Positions 23,109 to 34,370 of a stretch of 64,000 nucleotides of DNA are shown here, piece after piece. Both the position numbers and the translations under genes were made by a program. The DNA is from Microdochium bolleyi (taxonomy: Eukaryota; Ascomycota; Sordariomycetes; Xylariales; Microdochiaceae). Each line of letters opens with the position of its first letter. The first letter of the stretch is position 1. Location: NCBI GenBank assembly GCA_001566295.1, contig KQ964247.1, positions 2,046,001 through 2,110,000 on the forward strand. The letters run 5' to 3'. The notes beneath the pieces were generated by a model. It did not search any database, was not told where the DNA came from, and saw only the letters and a program-made list of their open reading frames with translations.

Positions 23109-24479
23109 TCACGGCCGACTGCCGCTGTCTTTGGCGACCTCCTCCTTCAGCCGCCGAGTCTGGTACTCGTGCAAGCTGGTTCTGCTGCCAGCACCGAGCA
23201 CCCACGCTGGAATCGGCGGCACCATGTCCACCTCATCCATGGACTCGACCAGGGTAGAGTCCTCGCTGCCATGGATCGTTTTTCTGGAAAAGCTCTCGAA
23301 ACTTCCTTGCCGGCTGAGGCTGCGAGTGGTTCCGTTCAGACTGCTGCTGCGCATCCGCGACAAGGACCGCTCCGAGATAACTTGTCCAGCATTTGGCGCG
23401 GCCACGACCATGGTGCCCGGAGTAGCCATAGGCGGCGACGGCGAGTCGCTGCGGAAGAGCGGGTGTATGTGCGCCTCACTTGGCGGAGTGACGGTCTGTG
23501 GTGTTTGGGCCCTCGAGTTGGGGCTGTAGCTTCGACTCCGGCGTGGCTGATATGATCGCGTGGATTCGCTATCCTGGATGGTGGCCGGACTTGATGCTCT
23601 GCTGGACATGGGGCTCGCTGGGATCGTCTCGAGAAATCTTGGTGATGGCGCGATAGTCGTATCAATAGCGAGTGCCGCCGGAGGTGCCTCGATGGATGAT
23701 GTGTCCCACGAGTCGAAGTTGTGCTGCCCGGCCTGGACGGACCCATTTTCAAGGTCTGGGGTATGGCCGCTGTGTCCCGACCTGGCAGACCGCGAGCTTC
23801 TGACTGAGAGCAGACGTGTCTTGGAAGAGATGGGTCGGACTGCGTGTGAGAAAGAGCTTCGGATGGAGCTGATTGTCCCATTGCTGGAACTGGGACGGCT
23901 GTCCGCTGGTTGCGGCCAGACTCTGGTGCGTGCAGCGACTGTCTTTGAGTAGGGAACAGCTTTCACGCGCATGAGCATCTCCGGGGATCGGAAGCCATCC
24001 TCGGCGCTGTGAATAGAGCCCGCTGTGTTTGCGTGGCTGATAGGTGTGCCGACAAAGTAGACGGTCAGAGAAGATAATTGCAGAAGAAAGGCGATGCACA
24101 AGAGGCAGGTAAGTGCGATTAGATAATCTCTCGTGTTTAGCGGCGAGCTCTCCTGCTCAACGGCTGTGACTTGGCTGAGGCACACCAGTGTCGCTCCGGA
24201 CGCTATCGCTGCTAGCAAGACCACGCTCACTGCGATCATGCAGCACTGAAATCTGCGCATGGCAATTGCCTGACGCCAACTGCCACGGTATTGGGATACG
24301 ATCAGAGCAGAGAGCATGGCGAGTACCGCGGCCTCGCAGACAGCGGCGATGGCCGCAGCCACACCTACTTGTGTGGTTGACAAGCGTAGAGCCTGGGCAA
24401 GGACGGCATAGAGTATGAAAATGATAAGTGTCGCCAGATTGGCGATCGCGAAGGATGCCGGAAGCAGTATGCGTGACAT
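23109..24479 (-). CDS. Four-helix fungal membrane protein with long Ser-rich tail, function unknown
   Basis: Single exon. ATG at 24479 gives 456 aa. The open frame continues upstream to 24674, but that part is polar, unlike a leader, and the chosen ATG sits just before the first helix. Four predicted membrane helices lie at about residues 8-30, 36-60, 76-100 and 121-145. The remaining ~310 residues are polar, rich in Ser, Arg and Pro, with many SP/TP and RxxS-type sites (for example SRSYSPNSRAQTPQTVTPP). That suggests a phosphorylated cytoplasmic tail. The protein ends with a short conserved-looking segment (PPIPAWVLGAGSR) and basic residues. I recall similar four-helix proteins in other filamentous ascomycetes but know no function and assign none. 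Confidence 0.8.
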   Translation of the reverse strand: MSRILLPASFAIANLATLIIFILYAVLAQALRLSTTQVGVAAAIAAVCEAAVLAMLSALIVSQYRGSWRQAIAMRRFQCCMIAVSVVLLAAIASGATLVCLSQVTAVEQESSPLNTRDYLIALTCLLCIAFLLQLSSLTVYFVGTPISHANTAGSIHSAEDGFRSPEMLMRVKAVPYSKTVAARTRVWPQPADSRPSSSNGTISSIRSSFSHAVRPISSKTRLLSVRSSRSARSGHSGHTPDLENGSVQAGQHNFDSWDTSSIEAPPAALAIDTTIAPSPRFLETIPASPMSSRASSPATIQDSESTRSYQPRRSRSYSPNSRAQTPQTVTPPSEAHIHPLFRSDSPSPPMATPGTMVVAAPNAGQVISERSLSRMRSSSLNGTTRSLSRQGSFESFSRKTIHGSEDSTLVESMDEVDMVPPIPAWVLGAGSRTSLHEYQTRRLKEEVAKDSGSRP

Positions 24480-24780
24480 TTTGGCGAGATTAATGGAGAG
24501 GAAGCTGACTGTGTGAGTCTTGTACAGCTCAACAAGCCAGAATGCGTGGTTCGATGCGGTTATGGGCGATGTGTGTGGCTCCCAACTCTGCCCGATGAGC
24601 TGGTAGCCGTTCGATATTCGTCCTGAAAAACAACAGGTGTCTGGTTCTAGTTGGCTCTTCGTGGTAATCTTCAATGTAGACTTCTAGGATTGTGAAATTC
24701 GATGGTTTGTTGGTCCTGTGACTCTGCTGCCGTGGTACGAGTGCCGAGTCCAACTGCGTCCAAGTCGCGGGTGTAACCGA

Positions 24781-24818
24781 GGTGTTGTGGTGGTGGTGTT
24801 GGTGGTGGTGGTGGTGGG
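24781..24818. repeat. GGT/GTT microsatellite
   Basis: An impure run of GGT triplets with one GTT interruption, about 0.3 kb upstream of the four-helix membrane protein start. It may lie in that gene's leader, where it would read as ACC repeats. Confidence 0.6.
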
Positions 24819-27376
24819 CTTCGATTAAGTCAACCTCAAGTCGTGAAATGGCCCTGCTGCTTGTATAACAACTCGGTCGACTGCGCACAATGTCAAGCGA
24901 GTGCAGGGAGCCCGGTGATGATCGTGGTGGGCGTGAGAAAGTCGGCAAGTGGCAGACGAGTTGCTTTCCGACAAGAGCACGCTGGCACCCGTGTAAGTGG
25001 TCCGGATTGAGAGTTCCGCTGGCGGACGCTATGAGCTGGAAATTCGGATACACGGTCGAAGGTTAAAACAACGGGGAGAGGAGTGCAAGCACGGCTTGGG
25101 CGGCTCCCAAGTCTTTGTGGATATTGGTAGTAGGACCAGCACCGCGTCGGCGATATCCTGGAATATGTGGTCGTTCAGGACCCTAGTTCGCAGTCCGCGA
25201 GGACTGCTATTCCGGGGGACGCGAGGGACGGACAGGGACGCAACAGGGCACGCGCTATGCAATTGCTCGCCAATAGCCTTGTCTCACCCCCTCTTTGGGC
25301 AACGTCACGATGATTTCCTGCAGTGCGAACCTTGCAGTAGCTGCAAAAAGACCAGCAAGGGTCTGCCGAGCCGGGAAATCTGTAGTAAGATGCAGTGGCA
25401 GGGATACGCGACCTGTGGTGCTTCTTGTGGCAAGTGGCAGACGGGGCGCACTGTCGCACACGCCGGTGTAACTTTCTCTGCAGCCTTGGGCTAGATTTCT
25501 TGATTGGCAGCCAATAAGCGTAACTCACGCGTGGCGTGGTAAATTGCGGTTCCTGTGCGTGTGTCCGCGTTTCGTGTTCTTGCGATAAGATGATTGAGGT
25601 CGAGTCGTCGCTGTTGCCGTGGACGTATCTCCAGAGAGCAGTTACTCAAGCAGCTCTGTTGGGACAGGCGAGGGCGTGGTCGGTTTGCTCGCAGCCTGCT
25701 TGTTTGCTTGTTTGATGACTTTGGTTTTAATTGTCGTCGGTGCTGAGACCCGACTTGCGGTTGCTGGTCCAATAAATGGGGACCCAGTGGTCAAGATCGG
25801 CCAAGGATAATGAGACCTGCTTGTGCACGAGACTATTGTCATTGGCTGCACAGCCAACAATATGTCTCGAACGTCAAAAATAGTCCTGATTGGGACGCTC
25901 GGGGCGGAGTCCAGTGTCGAATGTGACAATGGTGGCGCGGGCCCGAGGTTTGTTATGTCTTGCGAGTGCCGAGTTGCAGACGTGGTTGAGGGGCTGTGTT
26001 GTAGAGAATCTGGAAGATGCCGTTGTACAGGCGTGGAGGGGGGAGTGCTGGTTGGCGGACGGCCAGATTGCAGCCCGTTCTGGCGAGTGCGTGCTCCGCA
26101 AAGGAAAAATAACGAGTGTGGTGAAGAAGAAAAGAGTCTGGCACAAAGGGCTGGCTGGCAGAGAGTGTGAGTGGTTCTTCAGTCACGAAGTACACAGAAC
26201 AAAACACAAACAAAATAATCAGAAAGCCAGGCGCACTGCCACATAAGAGAAGTCCGCTGCTAGCGACTACCCCCGTCGATTTAGACTATTCTTGAGACCA
26301 GCAATCCCGGTCCTGGGACGAGGATCGAGGCCTGCTTTTCCTGGGCCATTGCAGAACTCTCAGCGTCGGAACTGGACGCTTCGGCTGTCCCCACACGCAT
26401 GGATCATGTCCATGTTGCGAATCTCTGCCCACTCGATGGCAGGGTGTGCACACTCCCAGTCCCGAGCGAGTGGTCTGGAGGCCAAAGCCCAGACAAGGAC
26501 CAGTCGGTAATGACGAGAGACGAAACGACAGGACACAATGACAACCCTGAGCTGTCTGTCCTGAAGCATAAAGGGGACACTGCGCAGGCAAGTTGTTTCG
26601 ACGGTTGAACGCTGGGGGTACGAGTCGAGGGCGACTAGGGTTAGCCGACACTAGAAACAAATCGGCGTCGCAATCGAGCGCGGCCGGGTTCCGGATGGTG
26701 CTCTGGCTCAGACTCCCGGCCGACCCCTGCCCGTGGCCCTGCCACTTGTCCCACTTCAAGTGGGCATCGCCGGTGTGGGAGAGCTGCTGTTCCTGCATTT
26801 CGCATGGACGCTAGCAGTCTGGGTTGCCAGCCCGAGCTGCTGGCCAGGCGGTCCTTGTCAATGCTTGCCTTAACACATCCTCTTATGACTGCCTTCGTCA
26901 CTCACGGCATGCTCCGGCAAATTGCAGGTACCGAGCGCAAATGGACGGGTATGACGCTTTGTTTGTGATTCCTTTTGGTGCGGCCTCCCAATTTCCAAAA
27001 AGGCAGCACTCCCCAGGCACTACGGGGCATCCAGAATGGTGCCCATGTGTCGGGGGTATTGTGACGTGTTTGTGTAGTAGCTGACAGCGCCTCGGGTCGG
27101 ACAAATGCTGTCGTGCGATGTTGGACTTCTCCCAACTGCGGAGGTCTTGACCACACGACTAGCTGGGCAAGGTCGCTTGAGCGTGGGAAACGGGCGGCAG
27201 TGTCTCCATGGCCTTAGAGGTTCCCTGCTAGCGAGGACGATGCATGAAACGCACCAGCACGCGCACTCCACCAGGCTCCGAGGCCACCATCTCTAGTGCC
27301 GCGAGGGCAGGGCGGGTGGCTTGTCGTCCCGGGTCGCTAAACTGCTATCGGCGTTGCTGTTGTGAAGTCTGGCCGG

Positions 27377-27425
27377 TTGCTGTTGTTGCTGTTGTTGCTG
27401 CTGTTGTTGTTGTTGTTATTGTTGT
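27377..27425. repeat. TTG/CTG microsatellite
   Basis: About sixteen triplets of TTG, CTG or TTA in a row, inside the gene-poor region. No supported gene overlaps it. Confidence 0.7.
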
Positions 27426-30400
27426 GTCATACCAAACAAAACAGAGGCGTCTCGTCTCCGCTGTTGGATGCTGTCATTGTCGAATTCGTTCGCGACGCTT
27501 GTTGCTTTTTCCACGTCCAGGGAAGGAGGGAGGCTCGGGGCGGAGCAGCACCAAGGTCTTCAACCTTCAAGTCGGGGTTGCGCCGGCGAATGCACGTCAG
27601 CTCTTGGGCCATGCGCCTAGCCAGAACCTTGAGTCACTGTGCCGTATCAAAGCCACGCGTGGCGCCGAGCTGCGTCAATTGACGGCAGAGTGGAGGGACA
27701 ATGACCTTTGTCTCGGACGACTCGACACTCTCTCGGCTCTCAACACTGTCGTAATGGTGGTGTGGGCTGCGTCGGTGTCTCGTCGGGTCCTTGCCTGGCT
27801 GCGGGGTTTTTCGTTCCGGCGTGGTCCGCGTGTAGTCAGCAACCTGGCACTCGGCACTCTCAGGTTGACAAGTGATAACAGTCAGAGTCTGCCGACCAGA
27901 CTCGACTGGTCACAACACATCAACCTGGGTTTTCTCGGAAGCAGGGAGGAAGGAGGAGGTTAAGTCTAGGCACGTATGGAGGTGTGGGCCTGCTGAAGCC
28001 CGCCCTTCAGGTTTTTTCTTCGGCAGTTGCTTCTTTCCCTTTTCGACCGCGTCCGGGGCGCTCCTGACATGCTCAGCTCGACTTGCTGAGAGCGAGACCC
28101 GACGACCAAGGCTGCCTGGCTTGTTTCTTTTCGTGTTGCATGTCTGTTCACTCCAATTGCTTGGGCAGACGGGTCCCCATCAAGCTGGGAGCTGTCGGAC
28201 CACTCACCTTTCATGCCCTGCGCAAGATTTTCCTGGGTTGCGTACCTGCGTTCCTTCACCAGGCTGGAGGCCCAGTGCTTGGTCGGCCGATTGCCTCGCG
28301 ATGCGGAGATCAGCATCCCCGGCTCGCCCGGCTACGCGGGAGATGCTCGCTGCAAGGGCATTCGGCACTCGACCCCAGGCGCTCACTTCTTCGCGGAGTC
28401 TTACTCAACTGGACGCAAGGTTTCACAGCCGAAAGCCTTGGTCGCCTTTGCCATGATGGCCGGCTGTACCTACCACGCGGCAACGTATCACAATCACCTC
28501 AGCGAATCTTCAGGGTCGTAGTCATGGTGCTTATGGCCAGCATCTTGCTGCTCCACCACGTTGTGGGTTGATTAATTGCGTGACACAACGTTCATCTACG
28601 CAGTAGACTTGCGTGGCCGTGGGTCGTGTGGGCCCGGTCAGCTTCGCCTGCAACTTCCCCCGACGGAACACGGATCTGCAGTCAGCCAGTTCCACTAACT
28701 TACCTGACGGGTTCTGCTCCACGGGACAACCGGCCAAAGCAGACAGCCGCTGTGCCAGAGCTGAAGCAGTCGTCAGAGTGTCATCGTCGACGTGTTGTTC
28801 TCGGCTGTCCCGCTGCATGTTTCGAAACATTGCGAAGCACGTCCATGCCAGCGCGCTATTGCTGAAATGAAATCATCAGGAACCATCTCCGCGCAGCCGC
28901 GCCCGGATTGCGTCAGAGCCAGATCAAGGGCCGACCGCGCTATTTAGTGACGAGTGATTGAAGTGAGAATGGGGGTTCCACAGACACTTGGCGGGAGACG
29001 CTTGTCTGTGCGCAGTCTCCTGGTGGACGGGAAGCTTCCCTTCTGGAAGATCTTTGTTTCGCTGCCGAGGCTTGAGCGTCGACCAGACGTGATACGACAG
29101 GATGAAGACTCCTTGATGATTTGATTCTCGCGCCCGATCTAGCGCACAGATAGTGCGATCCCCAGCCCAGGATACTTGCCAGCCATCAAGCCCTTCCTCC
29201 CAAGAGCCTGTTGGCAGCAGCCAGAAATAGCGCCGGCTACGCCCGTTCCCTGAGCCGTCTTGACAACCATTTCTGATTGACTTGGCTCGCGTGAAGACAG
29301 ATACGCCATACCGGACGATCAGTAAGATCTGAACTGACAGGCCAGACCCTGATCGACACCAACGGCCGTGCATTTACTGCGCGGACTTCCTCGATATTTC
29401 TGTCATCACAAGGTCCACCCGAACCTGCGGTGTTCGGTTCCACGCCACTATGCCCAACCAGCTAGAAGGAAGTCATCGGATTTTATTTGTGCGTGGCATG
29501 ATGCCGCACAGATGTCAAGCTCGCGCTGCCTTGACGCGCGCCCCGAGCCGTGCGGGAGCGTCAACGGCTGCTGCACGACGGGTTCGCAACTGTCCCTGGG
29601 TGAGTTCGGGCTACAGAGTTGCGTGCGTCGGGCTTGCCGTCATAAAGCGATAGCTTTCTAGGTCGAGATGGACAGGGCATCTCCGCGCCTTCTCTCGTGG
29701 CCCGCACAAGCCTTGCGCTAACGAGAGCGGTTATCAGAGAGTGAGCTATCGAAACACGCCTCCATGGGGCTGGATGCCTGCGCCTGGTCGTGAGCGTGCA
29801 CTTTGAGACCGTTAATTTGAGAGGGAGACCCGACATTCGTGCCGCGCTTCCTGGTATACTCATGAGAAGGCCATGGTGAGGTTCTAATCCTGGGGAGGAT
29901 GAGTGGTGCCGTGAAGGGTACCATTCCGATAGTTGCCTGGATTGTTGAATGGTCCCCTAGATTGAATGTATGCACACAATGGCGTAATCTTGGGGAATTC
30001 CGGTAGTCTGTAGCACGTGGCGTATGCGGATTCATGGACGTACGTACTCTGGTGGTCTTGATGCGCTGCGACCGAGTGAGTAAATGTGCAAGCCGTTCAC
30101 CGATATGCCACAGATCGCGCCGAGAGCAGGGCGACTTCACCATGACGTGTTTAGCTCCGGTCGAGAATCAGCCCAGAGATTGCGGCATGGATGTCGTAGG
30201 ACGACAAAGTCACGTTTCCTGCATGGAGCATGGTGGTGATGGATCACAGTCGAGTGTAGCTGTGCCCGTCCCGTGTTTTACGATGAATACACAATAAACC
30301 GATATCAAAAATGAATTCCCCAAATAATGGAGCACGGCTAGTGGAAACAGTCGTAATTGTGATACAGGCATTCTCAAGTATCACCAGGCCTGGAAAATGA

Positions 30401-32515
30401 CGACGAGGGATATATTGCCTGGATATACCTCTAGGCATATCTTAACATAGGTAGGCGCCCAGACAGATAAATAAGCGACAGTGTCACGAGCGTTGCATCC
30501 ATGCTCTGGCTCGATTTCCGGCAGATACGCACATGTCGGAACTGCCGCGGTGGGCACTATGATGATGATGCATAATGTCAGGACGGTTCATATCCGGTGC
30601 GCGAGGTGGCATCGCCTTTTTCCATTTCAAACCGAACAAGAACTGTCGCCGCAGAGATCGCCTGCCTGTGCTGCTATCTCCCTATTCGAGCATGTATCGG
30701 AACAACACCATTAGTGTAGGTTGTCTCTTGTCGTACCCGAACTTGGTCTGAAACGACCGCGCTCCTGGGACCCCGGATCTCACGAGCTTTGGAAAGACCT
30801 CAGTATTGAAGATTTTTTCAAGTGAGCTAACCACGGGAGTAATACCACCGGGACGTGTCGAGCCATATTCATACGTGGCAAGGTCTACTAGCATAACGCG
30901 AGCAGTGTTGTATGTTCGAAGTTCACTGACTATGCAACACGACGGCCCTGAAGAGAGAGCGCTTGGGCCCAGGCAAGACATGTGCAGCTCTGTTTCAATG
31001 CAACACGTCTGTATTCAGTTGTCGCTCTTGGCTCTCTCTCTCAGATCGAGGTTACCCCCAAGACTATGGGACACAGCGTGAGAGGAGAGCACCTGAAGTG
31101 TCACGTGTACCTAAAGCATCATATGCACTCGCGGCGGGGCGGCCGGTCTAACAGCAGAGAAGAGCACAGGAATGTTGCAGAGATGGAACGGGACGGTTTC
31201 GTGGCTAATTCGAGCACATGGATTGCGAACATAAATTCCAGGCTCGCACAGCACCATTTAACTGGCCCAACTGCTGTATATCCAAGCTCGAGTCAATCGC
31301 GTATGGGTGGTAACAAGTGCGAGTCCGTTTCTCGTGTCTCGACTTGTGCTATGACTCGGCGCCGGCATATAGCATTCCCAGGCTCCCGCCACTGAAAGGG
31401 GCAAGTCGAGTGGTTTGTGTAGACTTCACGGAACAAATCGCGAGTGTTGGAGTTCAAAACCTGACATATCTTGACATAAACATTGCGTGTGGCATACAGC
31501 ACCAACACATGATGTAGTTGACACGATTGCGCTTTCGGTGCCTGCAAATGCTGCCTTACTGTTTAAGCCGTCCGTGTCTATGTGTTCGGCTAACTACATA
31601 TGACAGCTAAAATAGGCAGACTGTGGTGATCTTGGTATGAAGCCTCTCTCCATTTTTACTTTTATTTTATTTTATATCTTGGAGTGGCAGTCAAGGATAC
31701 TTGAAACTGGACAAATGGACTACATTTCTAATCCCCAGGGAGCCAGTCCAGAGAAGAGCAGCATACGACTCTGCGTTCGAACACCTCCTCCGCGCTTGTC
31801 GCACGACGATATTTGCTCGGACACTAAGCATGTAACTTGTCTTGCACCGTCAGCTCCCATGATCCGCCCAGCTGACGTGGATACCAAGGGCGCCGTCCAC
31901 AGTGAGATTGGAGGAACACAATTGCTGGGAATATTGGCCGGGTCGACCAGCATACGATATGTGCGATTCGGCCAAGACGGCTGCTGAGTTGTCGGATGCG
32001 GCGTCGAACTTGAAGCGATAAGCAAGGCAGCCGATACCGGGCGGCGCGAACGAGGCTGGCCAGGGGCGTGCATACCGAAAGAGGCAGTCCGATGCGTAGC
32101 CTTTTTGGCACCTGAAGTCACTGGACACAGTGGGGAATCCCTGCCGTGCGAGGCGGCTTTAGACGGCTTGCAGCGCCAATGGCAGCCGCGCCCGCAACCC
32201 CGCACACCCCGAATCTGTGGAACTCGCTCTTGCAAGTTGCCCTCAGTCCCCTGGCTCGCACCTGCTGCTGATAACGTGGCTGCGCCGGTCGGTGCCTCGC
32301 TGTACTCCGTTCGCCGTACTCCGTACTCCGGAACGCCTCGCCGGCATGCCAATTTGCTAATAGTTGTGTCAATCCTCGTCCCCCTTGACTGCCCCGCGCG
32401 GCCTGCCCGGCCGTACAAGTAAAGCTTGGCCTCCTGCTCTCGTCCCGTCGTGAGGCCTCTCTCCTCTCTTCTTGTTCCCCCTTCAGCTTCCCCTCATCTC
32501 AGGCTCCATCCCACC

Positions 32516-34021
32516 ATGATGCCTGTCACTGCTGTCCTCCGCCGCGGAGCCGCCCTCCGGGCAATCGCCCCGGCCGCCTCGAGGCACCTCCCCCGGGCCG
32601 CCGCGGTTCGCTTCTCGTCGTCGTACCACGCCGGCGAGCCCAGCGCTCCCGTGCTCAAGACCGAATTCCCCGGCCCCAAGGCCAAGGAGGAGCTCGCCAA
32701 GCTGCACAACGTCTTCGACACGCGCAGCACGAACATGCTCGCCGACTACACGAAGAGCACCGGCAACTACATCGCCGACCCTGACGGCAACTTGTACCTG
32801 GATGTCTACGCCCAGATCGCCTCCATCCCCGTCGGCTACAACAACCCGACCCTCCGCAAGGCCGCCGAGAGCCCCGAGATGGTCAGCGCCCTCATTAACC
32901 GCCCGGCCCTCGGCAACTTCCCCTCCCACGACTGGCGTGAGATTCTCGAGACGGGCATCCTCAAGGTCGCCCCCAAGGGCCTCAACCAGGTCTTCACCGC
33001 CATGGCGGGCTCCGACGCCAACGAGACGGCCTACAAGGCCGCCTTCATGTGGCGCCGGCAGAAGGAGCGCGGCGGCCCCGCCGTCGAGTTCACCGAGGCC
33101 GAGATGGAGTCCTCGATGAACAACCAGGCCCCGGGCGCCTCGCAGCTCTCGATCCTCTCCTTCAAGACGGGCTTCCACGGCCGCCTCTTTGGCTCCCTCT
33201 CCACCACCCGCTCCAAGCCCATCCACAAGCTCGACATCCCTGCCTTCGACTGGCCCCAGGCCACCTTCCCGAAGCTCAAGTACCCGCTGGACCAGCACGC
33301 CGAGGAGAACGCGCAGGCCGAGGCCGACGCCCTCGTCGAGGTCGAGCATCTCATCCAGAACTACCACATCCCGCCCTGCGCGGTCGTCGTCGAGCCCATC
33401 CAGTCCGAGGGCGGCGACAACCACGCCAGCCCGGCCTTCTTCCGCGGCCTGCGCGCCGTGACCAAGAAGCACGGCGTCCTGCTCATCGTCGACGAGGTCC
33501 AGACGGGCGTCGGCGCCACGGGCAAGTTCTGGGCCCACGACCACTGGGACCTGCCCGACCCCCCGGACATGGTCACCTTCAGCAAGAAGGCCCAGACCGC
33601 CGGGTACTACTTTGGCGACCCGGCCCTGCGCCCCAACAAGCCCTATCGCCAGTTCAACACGTGGATGGGCGACCCGTCCCGCGCCATCCTCTTCCGCGCC
33701 ATCATCCAGGAGATCGAGGGCAACAACCTCGTCGAGAAGACCGCCAAAGTCGGCGACTACCTCTTCGGCAAGCTCGAGGCCCTCGCGGCCAAGTACCCGG
33801 GCCAGTTCGACAACCTCCGCGGCAAGGGCCAGGGCACCTTCATCGCCTTTGACAACCCGCACCGCGACCAGTTCCTCGCAAAGGCCAAGCAGTTCGGCAT
33901 CAACATTGGCGGCTCCGGCGCGTCCGCCGTGCGCCTCCGGCCCATGCTCATCTTTGAGGAGCGCCACGCCGATCTCCTGCTCGAAGGGCTCGAGAAGATC
34001 GTTACGAGCTGGGACAAGTAG
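32516..34021 (+). CDS. 4-aminobutyrate (GABA) aminotransferase, mitochondrial
   Basis: Single exon, 501 aa; the ATG at 32516 has a good context (CCACC before it). The first ~36 residues are rich in Arg and Ala and free of acidic residues, ending near RFSSS, as in a mitochondrial presequence. This is a class III PLP aminotransferase, with NVFDTRSTNMLADY, GNLYLDVYAQIASIPVGYNN, FTAMAGSDANETAYKAAF, VVVEPIQSEGGDNHASPAFF, LLIVDEVQTGVGATGKFWAH and VTFSKKAQTAGYYFG. The PLP lysine is one of K357/K358. It converts GABA and 2-oxoglutarate to succinic semialdehyde and glutamate, the first step of GABA use as a nitrogen source. Aspergillus gatA and yeast UGA1 are its counterparts. Third positions are almost all C or G, unlike several neighbours, which suggests high expression. 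Confidence 0.95.
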   Translation: MMPVTAVLRRGAALRAIAPAASRHLPRAAAVRFSSSYHAGEPSAPVLKTEFPGPKAKEELAKLHNVFDTRSTNMLADYTKSTGNYIADPDGNLYLDVYAQIASIPVGYNNPTLRKAAESPEMVSALINRPALGNFPSHDWREILETGILKVAPKGLNQVFTAMAGSDANETAYKAAFMWRRQKERGGPAVEFTEAEMESSMNNQAPGASQLSILSFKTGFHGRLFGSLSTTRSKPIHKLDIPAFDWPQATFPKLKYPLDQHAEENAQAEADALVEVEHLIQNYHIPPCAVVVEPIQSEGGDNHASPAFFRGLRAVTKKHGVLLIVDEVQTGVGATGKFWAHDHWDLPDPPDMVTFSKKAQTAGYYFGDPALRPNKPYRQFNTWMGDPSRAILFRAIIQEIEGNNLVEKTAKVGDYLFGKLEALAAKYPGQFDNLRGKGQGTFIAFDNPHRDQFLAKAKQFGINIGGSGASAVRLRPMLIFEERHADLLLEGLEKIVTSWDK

Positions 34022-34370
34022 AGACCTGATGGCAGCTGGAAGCGTTTGAAATTTTTTATTTTTTTGGTTTTGTGTCTTTTGGGTCCAGGGGTGTTTCTAC
34101 ATAGCGATATCAAAATCAAAGATTGCTTTTCTTGGTTCTTCGCATGGCAGAACCTGGTCTTATTATTGCTCCGCCCTGCTATCGTTCCCCAGATCATCCA
34201 TCTATGTGGCTGCTATGACCGCCCAAGATGAATCTACGAGCTGATGGCCTTTTGAGATATTAGACTCCGAGGTGCGGGTAACCATTATCTATGTGTCACC
34301 ATAAGATTATGCTTGCACACTTTTCCGTCACGTCATTTCTGCTCGCCTTGGGCGGTAGCCATCCCGCCTT
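34022..34370. other. Convergent spacer GABA transaminase/SET2
   Basis: A 349-base AT-richer stretch between two facing stops, including a T-rich tract near 34050-34075. It fits two 3' UTRs with poly(A) signals; no coding signal is seen. Confidence 0.5.

Larger units (their letters stand above)
24480..32515. other. 8 kb gene-poor region
   Basis: This is the longest gap of the window, between the promoter of the four-helix protein gene and GABA transaminase. I read all frames and found no segment with family resemblance, no chain of exons and no transposase, reverse transcriptase or integrase motif. The strongest ATG frame is a 99-codon one at 30682-30981 (minus), which I cannot match to anything. 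Base composition varies, and 30250-30480 and 31560-31720 look more AT-rich. It may hold long leaders, noncoding RNA or decayed sequence. Confidence 0.5.

Noticed and set aside
27362..27682. Plus frame with a leucine run over the TTG/CTG microsatellite
   Set aside because: The Leu/Val run is simply the translated triplet repeat; nothing around it supports a protein.
30682..30981. 99-codon ATG frame on the minus strand in the gene-poor region
   Set aside because: It begins with ATG and is locally the best small frame, but I recognise no family, no neighbouring exon and no conserved motif. Not enough to call a gene.
24480..32515. Transposon or tRNA genes in the gene-poor region
   Set aside because: I looked for reverse transcriptase, transposase and integrase motifs and for B-box-like GGTTCGA segments with tRNA arms; none was convincing by eye.
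32483..33967. 494-codon open frame antisense to GABA transaminase
   Set aside because: It is the mirror of a gene with nearly all C/G third positions. Its residues are Val/Leu/Gly/Asp-rich with no family resemblance, and the sense protein is certain.
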